DNA of 64,000 bases, from assembly GCA_916613615.1 (NCBI GenBank), contig OU744721.1, positions 53,516,747-53,580,746 of the forward strand, written 5' to 3'. Of this stretch, positions 9,130 to 21,640 are shown piece by piece. Below the pieces are notes generated by a model, which did no database searches, was not told the origin of the DNA, and was given only the letters and a program-made list of their open reading frames with translations. The first letter of the stretch is position 1, and every line of letters begins with the position of its first letter. The stretch comes from Steromphala cineraria (taxonomy: Eukaryota > Mollusca > Gastropoda > Trochida > Trochidae). Position numbers and translations under genes: made by a program.

Positions 9130-11350
9130 TTGTTAAACATTTATCAATATTCGAGACTAGTTGTTAAGGAAGTGTCCATTAAGTGAATATTCAAACCACA
9201 TTCATTGTATGTAGATGGTGGTTATAACAGGTCCAGCTGTTTCACCAACTATAGCAATTGCATACGTCTCTACCATTTTAGATGATGGATTGAACAATCA
9301 TTGTATTCATGAGTCGAGCTTAGTTGATAGTCTGCTGGTATGAGTTTCCTACACCATTACCGGGAATCTGTCAAGAGTTGAGTAGAAGCTAAGTATGGGT
9401 CAGACATGATAAATATCTTCAAAGAGAAGGGCGAGACGCTGGATTATTAAATAGAATTGTGGGTGACCTATTGTTACATACACATAACCAGTCTCTATAG
9501 GTCTGTTATAGTAAAGCCATTTATGATACTGACAATTTGTGCAGTCAAATGCGGTGATAGCACACTATCGTTTAAAACTGTTCAAGACAAACCTGCTATT
9601 GATAGGTTAATGATTACCACTAAAATATTGAATGCAATATTTTCTTATTAATAATTCTGACAGAGGTTGGTGTACTTTAGGTACTAAGTTATGTTGTATG
9701 TCATCAGAATGTTACAAAAGGAAGTAGTTATAAAGTGTCTAAATTGATAACATACATGATTTTTATATGAAGTATTTGGTACTTCTTTATAACAAACAAA
9801 TTGTCACATTGTTTCATGCTACAAAGTAGAAACTGTATAAAACATTTACATTTGATATGAGAAAGGATTATTGTGAATGACCATAACATGACGTGAGATA
9901 AATGGTCTGTTGAAATGGAGATTAACTTACATGTACATTCATTGCATGTCCTATGTCAATTGTGACAGGAGATCGCAGTGGTTTGGGCGTGTGACTATTG
10001 ATAAAGAGGTCCAGGGTTATAATCCAACCAGATGCTCGGCAATTTTGTCTGCAGTAGGGGAACTGTTACACGCAATATTGTTTGGGTTTAATCTAACACT
10101 GATTTCCAGTACATTACCACCCATGGATAGTGTTGGCCTTTTTCTCTGCCAAAAATACTTGCGGCTGCGTTATAAGTGAAATACTCTTGATAGCTGCCTG
10201 AAACCCAATATAACCTCACCTATGTCAATGGCCTAGTTTTCAACGTACAGGAAAAAGAGTGTTCCAGTAGGTAATGTATTGATACGACAGTAAAGTTGTA
10301 GCGTCACAACCAGACAGGGAAATGATCAACAATTTGGTCTCCGAGGAATTGGTTTGAGACATCAACATTAATCACCAGTTGCACTTGACACTTTGATTTC
10401 AGCGAAGCACGTAATAAACTAATAACTGCGTAATAATCCGTCAAATTACGATGTGAAATCAGTTCACAGGAGGATAGTAGTCAAAAAGCTTGATAATGTG
10501 AGGAGGAATGTGACTGAATTACTAAACTATATCTTACTGTATATTACTGCTGACAACTTATCAAAACACAAACTATAGTAAACTATTTAAAGGGAACATT
10601 ACACAATTGTGCGGTGCTATACAATTCAGACAAATCAAAGTAATGTGATAAGCAAATTTTGTCAAGTTATAGTTGAAATTCAAAACATTTACATTTAAAC
10701 AGGATTTTTTAAATACTATTGTGAATAGTGGATGTCGCTGCTTTTGCCCGTTTGTGTAGTTGTATGCACAATCTTTTATGAAGGAATTGTTCTAAAATTT
10801 GTAATTACTTTACAAAGTACAATGCACTGATTACACCATTTGAATTCGATTATGTTTGTAAAGAAAACAACTTGCTCACATTTAATTTGAATAATATGTT
10901 CTGACCATTAAAAGCATGATCTTAATATGACATGTGATAGTGTATCTGTTACAACATTAATATATAAAGTATAACAGGCATTGATTTCCCAACAGGCATG
11001 TCGAGTTCTAGATTAGTTTTATCCCTTTACATTTAATTTTGTTGTTGCATTAAAATATCCATAAAGATATTTTGTATTCCCTTATAATTATACATTGATT
11101 TGAATCTCAACAGAAATGACTTCTGTGTTACTTTAAAAAAGATTGAATTTTCACAAAGTGTTAGAATTAGAAGGTTTAAGCATTCAATATATCGCAGTGT
11201 AAACCAATATACAAAAACAGCTGTTGAATTAGTTTTTGTTACAATACATAGTGCAATGTCATGTAATTTGGTGTTTGCGTCAGTCTATAAGTCCATATCT
11301 TCCTGGCAAAACTCAGGTTTTATGAGGGGAGGAACATTGATATAATATTC
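9130..11350 (+). repeat. Second duplicated unit, copy 1
   Basis: Matches 12,390-17,560 in pieces in the same order. The clearest block is 9,180-9,420 with 12,520-12,730, sharing for example TTTCCTACACCATTACCGGG. A second block, 10,970-11,110 with 17,235-17,410, shares CATTGATTTCCCAACAGGC. Diverged relatives of this latter block also occur near 340-430 and 19,600-19,690. No gene is recognised inside. Confidence 0.7.
9968..10200 (+). repeat. Possible tRNA-derived SINE
   Basis: 9,968-10,035 looks like a decayed tRNA-type head, with GTGGTTTGGGCG in the A-box position and GGGTTATAATCC in the B-box position. It is followed by about 150 bp richer in GC than its surroundings. It is absent from the matching place in the duplicate unit. 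No poly(A) or known 3' tail was identified, so the call is tentative. Confidence 0.35.
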
Positions 11351-12389
11351 ATACTTGAACACGTTTGGCATTGATGTGAGCACTGAAAAATGCAAGAAAT
11401 GGATATGATTTAATGGAAAATACCATACTGTTTGTCATATTGTTAACCAATATTGTCCATTTTTGTCGCAACTGTGTTGGAAGTGTTTATTGCAAAAATA
11501 TGAAAATCTGATATTTGTACTTTTCATATCAATTCTCTAGTGCCAGATCTTTGTATATTTAGTGTTATTACATATTTATCCAAAACTTTTGTCTTTAAAG
11601 TAATCAATCACATTTTACAAATATGGTGAATTTGCAGTATATCACGGTTGTTCATAGACTTGTGTCAATTACTGATAACAAAAACTCTTAGTTTCTAAAA
11701 TGATTAAAGCACTTAAGTTTGTCCAAAATCTTTCTTTTTCATTATACAATGACTAATCAAAATAATCTTCTGCAAGAAGTTAATCTTATTAAAGGCATTT
11801 TTCAAGATTAGTGTTGCCTTCAAAGTTATTTACTTTTTAAAAGACCTCAGTTTCAGATTGGAAATAAGAAGTTTGTATATATATAATTCATGAAGACTTC
11901 ATGTCACGATTTTTTCAAAGTTCAAGTAAAAACATTTTTCAGACTTTATTTCTTTAATAGGAAAGACTCATTTAACATTTCAAACTTGTGTTCTAGAAAA
12001 ACTAAGGTTTATATGTATGTAAAAATACATATTCTTCTAAACTTAAACGTTAATGAATAAAATTAAAGGTCTTTAGTCTTTTGAATGTTTTAGAGGTATT
12101 GTCTTTCACCATTCAATTTGATGGTCACAAATGAGAATACGGAAACCTTTAAAAGTGTACAGTTGTTTATATTTCCTTCTGTCGTTCCTCAAGATTGAAT
12201 TAATTACAAGGATTTCTTTATAAGCTTCTTTTTCGTTGTTAGCTTTAAAATTGCCATTATGCAGGAATAAGAAATTATAACACTTGAATATGAATTTATA
12301 TATACAAATTATTTTCGTTGTCTGTTTTGTAATTGCCCAATGGCAATCATCAGCAACAATAATAAATCATTACCTTCAACTGAATTCAA
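11351..12389. other. Gene-free stretch between duplicated units
   Basis: AT-rich with no recognisable coding sequence or repeat. Confidence 0.4.
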
Positions 12390-15300
12390 CATTAAAACAT
12401 TAATCAATATTCAGAGACTAATAGACGTTTGCAAAACATATATATTTCAATAACATCCGTCAGATGGGGTAAAATTATAAGAGTCATTAGAGACCGTAGC
12501 AAGAAGTAGGTCATTAAATTGCGGTGGCTACTAGAAATGGTTCAGCTGTTACATAAACTGAATCAATTGCATATGTCTCTACTTCTTTTCGGTGATGGAT
12601 TAAACAATCTTTGTATTCATGAGTTGAGCTCACTTAGTAGTCTGCTGGTAGGAGTTTCCTACACCATTACCGGGAATCTGTCAAGAGTTGAGTAGGAGCT
12701 AAGTATGGGTCAGACATGATAAATATCGCCAAGGAGTGTTTCGTAGGGGTGATTGCTAAATGGTATTGTTGGTGACCTATTGTTGTCTAAACATTCCCAA
12801 ACTCTATAGGGCTGGTATATTAAAGCCATTAACTTGTCTCAGACGATACTGACAATTTGTGCAGTGGAGTGTTTTGATAGCACAATATCGTTTAAACTGT
12901 TCCAGACATACCTTCTATCTTACCAATTGAATATCGAAAGTAATACTGTGGTATAAACGATTTTGTTGATACTGACACGCTAAACTATCAGATTGAAACG
13001 TTTTCACTTTATGGAATAGTTATGTTTGCACTTACATGTTATAGAAATGTTGCAGAGGGAAAATTATTGAATGTTTGCCATGCCTCATATTTGATGTTTG
13101 TTTTGATGCGCTGCAGCTAGGAAGTATAATAGCTTTCAAACAATTTTCAAGACCAAACTAAAATAAATATGGTAAACGTTTAATGAAATGTTATGAATAA
13201 CCTTAATTTTAGACAAAATGTTGCATGTGTCATGTATCCTAATGGTAGATAAAGGTCCTCGATAAGTGGAAGCTATATTCAAGCCTTCCATTGCTTCCAA
13301 TTGATAGAATGTTCATAGAATATATCTTTGTATGATCCATTTGTGATATGAGTATGAAAAGATAGGAAAATTCAGTGAGCAGAAATCATATAAGTAGCCT
13401 TCCGTATGTCATGGGGAATATCAAGTGACGTTTTTTTAAAATATAAAAACATATTTTTAAACAGATTGTCTTCTATGTATTAGCTGAAAACGGTAGTTGA
13501 ATTGATTAGCAACTAATAAAACCTTTAATTTTATTCATATTTTGTAATAGATGTCCTGTAGTAAAGTAAAATCGGAGACAGAACGATATTTGATGTTGAG
13601 ATTAACCTATGGCCTAAGCCTAATCACACTATACAGAACAAATCAGAGTTCCTGTGAGTGACAGGTACAGGTACAGGTGAATAACATCAAAGTAATTTCC
13701 ATTCTCTCCCCACAGAGGTGGATCAGGTCATGAAATGTTGATCCTACCTCTGTTCTAATTAGACTTAATCCGTGGTTTCCGGAAGTTACCCCTGGTTGAA
13801 AAACACTTCTTGCATCGAAAGGGTGGTTCATATCACGATGCCTTTGTCATAATTCAGTAGCTAATAGCTAATAAGATTTTAGGACAGCGTCGCTGATTGC
13901 ACAATAAACATTCAATCACGATTCTACAAATCTAGCCCACAAATTATGCTAATTAGTGCAGAGGTTTAATTAGAATTTCTGTAGCGAGAGAATGGTTAAT
14001 CGCTTTAATATCAGAAAGTTGACTAACTAAAATTCAACCACTCAGTCTCTGGAATTGTATACATAAATCTACATTTATCACGGGTTGCATTTCAAAAATT
14101 TGATTTCAAAATGTTTTCAAATATATATTCTAGAAACGGTCAAACAAACATGAAAATATTTCACATTCTGAATTAAAGTCAATATGAAAGGATACAACTA
14201 CTAGGATAAATTTCACCTATCTAAGATAAGTTCGAATATGTTTGGCACGCGGTCCCTGAACACAGTGATCAATATTTAATGTATTAATTTAATAATATAT
14301 GCATTTTGCGTTTTAGTGAACATTGAACTTGATATTACTGATAAATGTAGTAGGGAATTATCCAAGATGAAACATCTATCATTTCTATATGTATGATAAG
14401 TAATTGATTAAACACATTTTGATTTTTGTAAATTTTCTTCTTAAATTCAATGAATAGTTTATGTTCATGTGTAAGATGTGTGTTATACATAGTTTTCATG
14501 TGAAGTTTTCTCATTTATAAGGATAATAGCGAGTCAACAAATCATATAGTCACACATCAGTGTCCTTCCGAAAAGGCAAGCAATGATTTCCCTAGAGTCA
14601 TCTTAAATTACAAATTAGTTTCAGCATCTAAAAATCAGATTTCTTGTTTTCTTTCTTTCTTTACCCTGGAAGGAAATACTAATATCATCTGTGACATTTT
14701 GTAGTTTTGATAGCTTGAGTTTGCATAGTAGCATGTCTATATATTGTTGTTGATTTGTCGTGTAAAACCCACAAGCTGTATGTAACTCAATGATATTAAT
14801 TCTGGAAATAATGTTGATGAAATTTTAAATCAGAAATGATTATACTTTTCAACCACTTGTTAAGTTTAACGTTTTGAACACTTAATTTTTTTAGTTAAAA
14901 TTGAAAATTGATTTATGAATAATGCTTATATGAAATTTTTGTTTCAATTGAAGAGTGGTAAGGTATGCACATGCATGGCTAATCATCTTTGAATTGAAAT
15001 GGAGGAAACTAAAGGGCAAACTTTATTTGTTCAGGTGCAGTTTCACATGTGTATGACATTCTTCTGTTAATTGACACAGGATGTTAAAATGTTGTGTTTC
15101 TTTGTGTGGTCAGTATTATAATGATGAGCAAGTTTATGGCTCATAGCACTGTAACTGAAACGTTTATGAATGCATCACCATCATCATGATGGATGTTTTG
15201 ATATAAGCGACCATATTTGTATGAAGTCTGTACAACGTTCTAATTCTACACAAGTTTGGCAGTAATACATATAATAAAGTGGTATTGTGGCATCATATTT

Positions 15301-17560
15301 ATCCAACCAACAATCAACAAAATTGCTCATAGCATGACATCTGGATAATAGAATAAGATAAAATTATATGCATTGGAACAGCCCTAGTCGAGATTATTCA
15401 AATATTGACATCTTATGCATTTTGTTATTCAAATTATCAGGCACGTGCGATTGTCACTGTTGCAAGAACATAGAAATGAATTCCAACTTATAAAATATTG
15501 TCAAAAAATCACATACAAATATGGTTTTCACTGATTAAGTTGGGTATTGTAAATATAGGTTTTGTTCCTATACCTCAGAGAAAAAATATATAAAATTTAT
15601 TTAGAAAAATGTCGGGAGTAGACAGCAGCATTTGACTCTATACATCTCGACAACGATGTAAACATTCTGCAGAAGAGATTCTATTCTTACTAGTTTATAT
15701 CGCAGTTATGATTGACAATTGTACATTTGCTGAAGCTGGGCACATACACAATATTTTTTCACGTCTGCAAGGGTTGCTAATTTCTGAAATCCTTAGATTT
15801 TTTAATTAGCAAAAACAGGCTCAGTTATTAAAAAGATGACAAGTCTCTTATGCACTGACGATTGTTATATGTAGTGTAAGTTTAACTTTAGTCCAAATTG
15901 CTGTGTATTCTTAAAATTGCACCAATTAATACAATTACCTTTTCAAACTGCAACTAAAAAGCCTGTCTCTTGTGCTTGGACATTGTTTTATTTAGCAACA
16001 TAATCAGTGATTATTTGCATATTACAACACTAGAAATGACTATGCCTGTGAAATTCAAATAAATAGAGTGGTTGTTTAGTCCACGTGCACTTTATAATGA
16101 TCATTTTGTTCAAAAACTTGAGGGAAAAAATGCGTAAACATTATATATGTTTTGGATATGAAATAAAAATAACTATTTATAAAATCCTTTGAAAACCTGT
16201 TGGTGCCAATAAAATAACATCGATGTAAGTTTTAATACCATTAACATAACTTGAAATACCACTCAGCAAAATATGTTGAACTAGTTCATGACAAAATTAT
16301 TAAATAAAGCAAATACTGAAAGGGTGTCAATCACATACACAGATATATACCTGATAAGTTCCCTGATGAATTCATCCCTGAACATTTGCACTTGTTAAGG
16401 ATAACAATTATTTGATAACAATTTATCTCAGCAAATATAATTGATATTTTTTGCGGGAGAGACTATTTGAATTCATTTTCATAACTTCTTTCAAAACACG
16501 AATAAGTTTATGACCGAAATCATTGACTAATCACATTTTTAAGGTACTATATCTGTTTAGGCAGAAAACAGCCGAAATAAACATATAATAGACATGAAAA
16601 CCTTTAAATGACTTGTCAATACAACACAAACTGTTGTAAAGTACTTTAAGAGAACAGAAGTCGGTCGTGCGTGTGATTTTTATATCTACATTCTACATTG
16701 TTATTTATATGTTGGAGATTCTATTTTAGCAAGGAACTAATGTCGGGAAAACATTACATCAATGTCATACATGAGGCTATTATGTTATGTTAAAACTTCT
16801 CATTTACGTTTTTTATCAATAAAAGTAGTTAGTATAAACAAAAAATCGTGACCTTGCTCAGGTTGAGTAAGGAAATGTAATGTAATTGAATACTGCATCT
16901 TTCTAATATCTGGTCCAAAACGCAAATAATTTATGGAATAAATTGATGTTTTACAATTTTTTAAATTCTTCATGCGTTTCACATTGCCTAAATATTTCAC
17001 CTCAAAATAACTAATTTGAAAATGGAACAGATTTACATGAAAATTAACAAGAACAAAAGTTGCAAACATCTAATAATCACAATTTGCATTCAATGAAAAA
17101 TACATTTTAATAACAACCATTTATTTAAAAAAATATCTTTCAATAAAATACTGTTGTCACACTTGCAATATGAACTTGATATGACGTGATCTGTTTTTGT
17201 CATAAACCGACGTAATGCATCATAATTCCATAAAGTGAGCAAGCATTGATTTCCCAACAGGCATGTCAAATTCTAGATTAGTTCTATCATCGGATATTAA
17301 CATCTTTTATTACATAAAACATCCATAACGAGGTTTCGTATTCCCTGCAGATTACATCAGGTTTTGTTTAAACAGAATCTGAATAGAAATCACATCTGTA
17401 TTATTTCAGAAAACTATTATTTCCATAATACAAAATGATTGATCAAGATGTAATAGCAATCAATTGGCTCCTGTGCAAACACAATTTAAAAATAAGACTA
17501 ATGCATACACTTTTGGGACTAACTAAGAAACTGTTCGCAAACAAAGCTCATCAATGCCTA
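12390..17560 (+). repeat. Second duplicated unit, copy 2
   Basis: The partner of 9,130-11,350, expanded by about 3 kb of inserted or unalignable DNA, mainly 14.1-16.5 kb, where I see no gene. The inverted-repeat element at 13,700-13,994 lies inside. Confidence 0.65.
13700..13994. mobile_element. Inverted-repeat element, family B, copy 1
   Basis: Starts CATTCTCTCCCCACAG and ends with the near complement GTAGCGAGAGAATG, with further imperfect complementarity inside (CCTCTGTTCTAATTAG against TTAGTGCAGAGG). 13,700-13,850 also matches the complement of 31,040-31,235. There is no coding capacity. No clear target-site duplication was seen for this copy. Confidence 0.6.
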
Positions 17561-18898
17561 CTGTTCCTCGTTGTGTTTGTAATATGTCTCAAAATAACAT
17601 AAATCCAAAACATCAGAGATTTGTATATAACCTCTGACCAGAGATTTTCAAGACATTAAACATCAACGATGTCCTTTACACAACTTCCTTGAGTGACATT
17701 ATTCTGAATAAGGCCATGGTTTCACAGGAAACCAACACCTCAGTAAAGGCCATCACTAATTGAGAGTACCTAAATGATTTAGATAAACTATTGACAATTG
17801 CTTTTAAACCCCATTTTGCAACATTTGGAATAGTGACATCATAACACTATTGATGAGATCACGTCACACAAATGTGATTTTTTTTGCTCAAATAATTTTG
17901 TCAAAAAGAAAACCCCTCATAGATTGTTATCACAGGCAAATACTTTCTATTTTATTTCAAGTAAATGGTACTTTTATTATTTAAATGGTTATGTACAAAC
18001 CTTACAAATAGAAAAGAAAAAGTAATGGTAATTCTCCTGTATTTTACATTAAACATGTCATAAAGTTAAGATGAAAGAATCTAAAAATGTAATGAAAAAC
18101 ATTTGGAAGCTGTTTGAAAAGAGAAACGGTGACTTCAAACAAAGCTCATCTGGAATGTATTCCCCCGGGGATTATATTAGGAACCTAAAAAATCACGATG
18201 ACATTTGACACATCAAGGTTATTGCTTCATTCATTTTCAAAAACAGTAACTAATGAGGTGCTATTCTTAGGGTATTGATGATAGCAATAACTAATCGTCA
18301 TGCACTGAAGAATGATTTCTAATATAATTTTTTTATCAAAACCGAGTTAATTGTTTGTGAAGCAGAACATAATCAATCTATAATAAATTTATGATGCATG
18401 TTTTATTCAACTTACTTTATGTGTCACCTAAATGCAGCGTTGATGGGATTAAATAAAAATGGCATTGTACAGATGGCACGTATTGAATAAGCTTTAAATC
18501 AATTTTATACTTGCTTAAAAAAGGATTGAGTAAAACACCTTACACAGGTACGAACGGATAACTGACGAAAATGAGACAAATTGCATGTTTTAAGATCAAA
18601 AGACGCTCAGACGTGAGATATTACACATTTATTGCAACTTTACTTAATCTTCATCAATGGTCATGATAAATATCATTTAAAGATAGATTTTCTAATGAAA
18701 AAAACACAAGCAAAAAAAGAGACAGTATTTAAATATATGATTAGTTCCCATGTTTGACCCACCAGTCGTGTTTCTCATCTGGGAAAAGTATAAACATACG
18801 AGTTGATTAAGGTGTTTTAGCATCATTGAAAATATCAAGAATGTAATATCAACAATGGCTTTAAAAGATTCCATACACATAAAGTATAAAAGGACGAT
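17561..18898. other. Gene-free stretch between duplicated units
   Basis: AT-rich, only short frames, no convincing match to the other units. Confidence 0.4.
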
Positions 18899-19105
18899 TT
18901 GACTATTAGAATATTTGGTAAAAGTGGAAACGAATTTGTTACTTTAGAGGATGTGACGTTGATGTTAATGATTGCAATCGTAAGCGTAACGTTCAAACAA
19001 TGGGCACCAGACTATGAAGGAGTCACATTTGACAACAAAAATAACAAGGATAAAACAACTTTAATTTCTCACCCAGATATTGGTAGTGTATCTTTAATTC
19101 ATTGA
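18899..19105 (+). pseudogene. Possible terminal exon relic (VTFKQWAPDYEG block)
   Basis: An open frame of 68 codons ending at TGA, containing VTFKQWAPDYEGVTF and ending DIGSVSLIH. Two further copies of the block exist on the same strand: about 7,475-7,590, which keeps VTFKQWAPDYEG but is frameshifted before the DIGSV end, and about 22,160-22,280, which has a stop in place of the Trp. The 18.9-kb copy is the only one open throughout. The family is not recognised; this looks like one intact and two decayed copies of a last exon. Confidence 0.3.
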
Positions 19106-19251
19106 ACCAATTTGAAAGGCCTGTTAAGTTCTGTCAGTTTCATTAACAGATCAAGTAATTTTCTAATGCTGTTGAAGCCAAGTATAGCATTGTTCAACAT
19201 GTGGAAGAAAGTGTTGCGTTTTTCCCGTGTTACGTGTTATGTCTTTATATG

Positions 19252-19443
19252 TTAAAGCCATCTCGCATTTTCCATGAAAGTACTGTTACTATCGTCAAAT
19301 AGTCTTGACATCTCTCGAAAATGACAATTTCGTATAATGTTTAAAATAGATTTCCATTTGGTTACATTCATTTTAAGTTTTTCGAGATTACCTCTTCCCC
19401 ATATGAAACTTCCTATGGTGTCTTTATAAAATCCGTTTGTCAC
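19252..19443 (-). pseudogene. Unidentified coding-like segment, copy 2
   Basis: Counterpart of 60-242. Open for 63 codons; the homologous part starts at 19,281 and the tail beyond it is unrelated, which shows the duplication breakpoint falls inside this frame. Confidence 0.25.
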
Positions 19444-19807
19444 ACAATAAATTTATAAATCTTTGATGTTAAAAACCAATATGGCTTTCATGTGTCTTGG
19501 GGTCATGTATCTGTTGTGAAAGAACTGAAGTAATAAATCATTATTGTCGCAAGTGAGCAGTCTTTGAATTCTAAACATAAATTCTATCTAAATCTATAAT
19601 TAGTTCGATCATCAAATATTCAATGTTTTTCTTTCATGAAATATCCATGAATACATTTCGTATCCCTTAACATAACAACTTTTAGATGAACTAAAATATG
19701 ATCTTTGTCACCATGTCGTATTAATTGATGTTGTTACATTCCAGAAAACTAATGTTTACATGATATCCTTTATATAAAAATACAATAACGTTCAGTGTTG
19801 GCAAGGG

Positions 19808-20065
19808 TTACAAGAAAATGGAAATGTGATTGATATCAACACTGAGGAGTGTCCCAAAAGTTTCAAAGAATGTAGTTGCAAACAAAATTAGTAAGATGAA
19901 TCCCTGTCCCATGATTATTCTCATCAACATTATAACAACTTTGCTTAACTTAATTAGCCCTTGAGAGACTGGCGTGGCATTATTAGTTATAATTATAATT
20001 TTTATCAAAGAATCTTTATAAATATATGTACAAATTCCATGTGGGTCGAATGAACAATGAAACAA
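19808..20065 (-). pseudogene. Unidentified coding-like segment with possible membrane helix, copy 2
   Basis: Counterpart of 613-867. 85 open codons with the same hydrophobic block (GQGFILLILFATTFFE). Indels relative to copy 1 keep the frame overall. No family recognised. Confidence 0.25.
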
Positions 20066-21438
20066 TCATTATAATCACATCACAAACCAGGTGATAGTTT
20101 TCGTCTAGATATCCTTTAACCCCACTGAAATTGAATGTTTATTATCTTCTTTACATTATTTTCTATTTTGATGTCAATCAAATATTCTGTTTAAGATAAC
20201 ATTATCTATAACTTACTTGTATTTTTAATTCAAAATATCATAATCTGTTGAAGAAAGCATCTTGATAATATGAAAAATGCCTTTGAGAGCAATTTCAAAA
20301 TATTTTTGATGACTTCACACAATGATGATCGGTTGTGAAGGCAAATAACGCGAATATGCTTACAAACAACTGTGTGTTGCATTGAATATCGATAAGGATT
20401 TCAACAAGAAAAGATAATGTGCTTATGCCTTGTCAAAGAAATAGAAATAATGTTATCCTTATGCTGTAAAATACAAGATTTAGTGACATTATATGTATTC
20501 TCACTACGTTTGTATGTCACATTATGATCTATTGCAAATGCATTTAGATTTGTCTGTAGTTCTATCTTATACAGAATATTTCAAGTTACCTTTCACCTGA
20601 TCACCTAACATGAACATATTAATATTCAGTTATTAAAGTGAAGTTAAATCTCATTAAAGCTATTTATCTTTTTTTTCATTTGCTCAAACACAAACAAGTA
20701 AATATTTCTTGAGTAATTCACCATGCTATCAATATTGAAATAGGGAACACCTAAAAATCTAAATTTTATTCATGATTCAGTGAAAGAATTGATAAAATTC
20801 AATGATGTCTAATCTTTTGAAAAAGTGTCAATGCATTTCGAATTGCAAATGACTTTAACAGAATATAATAAAACAGCAAATTGAATTACTCTTGCCTTTC
20901 ATAACATGCAGAACATGATGAGAACATGTGTTTTATTGAGATTTAATGTGTTGATGTGAACAATGTTACGATGTACACCCAGTCGTCAAAACATGCTAAT
21001 AATCAATATTTTCTCACTTTTTCTACTGAAGAAAATTTGATCGTTTTAAGTCATTAATCACGTGTAGAATATTATCTATGAACAAAAGAACAAGTCATCT
21101 CTAAAGAGGACGTTTATTTAAAGCGTAGGCGGGCAAACTATCCAGCAATGAATTCTTGCAGCAAAGACGAGTTCAATAATTTTCAAGGACACAGACATTT
21201 TTGTATTACAAAAGGATCATGTCGCCCTTAAGATCAAAACATGTTATACTGAATTGGTAGCAAGTGAAATAATGACTACAAACCACACGCTAAGTTTTCA
21301 GTTACAATTAGGGATTTTTTCGCTTCAACTTTCAGTTTATTTTGTGGAAGATAGTTATCTCAAACAACTTTCTTTCCCCGTTTTACCACCCATATTTGAA
21401 GAATGGTAAATTATCTCACCATTTTCTGTTCAGTAACA

Positions 21439-21640
21439 TCTCTCCCCACAGAGGCAGATCGAGTCATGAAATGTTGATCAAACCTCTGTTCCAATTAGAC
21501 CAAAACCGTGAGTTCCAGCAGTTTCCCCTGTTTAATGACTTGAGCTGTTTCTGTGATTAAAAAAAGTACAGAAAAAGGATGATTTTACAATTTCCAGTAA
21601 GCTAGTTTTGATGACAAATCATAAACACTGTATTTGGGCA
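21439..21640 (+). mobile_element. Inverted-repeat element, family B, partial copy 2
   Basis: Left end CATCTCTCCCCACAGAGG, then GTCATGAAATGTTGATC and CCTCTGTTCCAATTAGACC as in the other copies. The right end is not recognisable. It is present in duplicate unit 2 and absent at the matching place in unit 1 (about 7,050). Confidence 0.5.

Larger units (their letters stand above)
76..9170 (+). repeat. Tandem-array unit, copy 1 (with Ngaro and fold-back insertions)
   Basis: Matches 19,281-25,120 in the same orientation. The boundary at 76/19,281 (TACTGTTACTATCGTC) is sharp. Followable segments are 76-1,870 with 19,281-21,060; 6,490-8,620 with 21,090-22,730; and 8,846-9,170 with 24,640-25,120. Identity is very high near the start (about three differences in the first 165 bp) and falls further in. 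Copy 1 has the extra 4.6 kb around the Ngaro element; copy 2 has an extra ~1.9 kb at 22.73-24.64 kb. No complete gene is seen in either copy. Confidence 0.82.
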
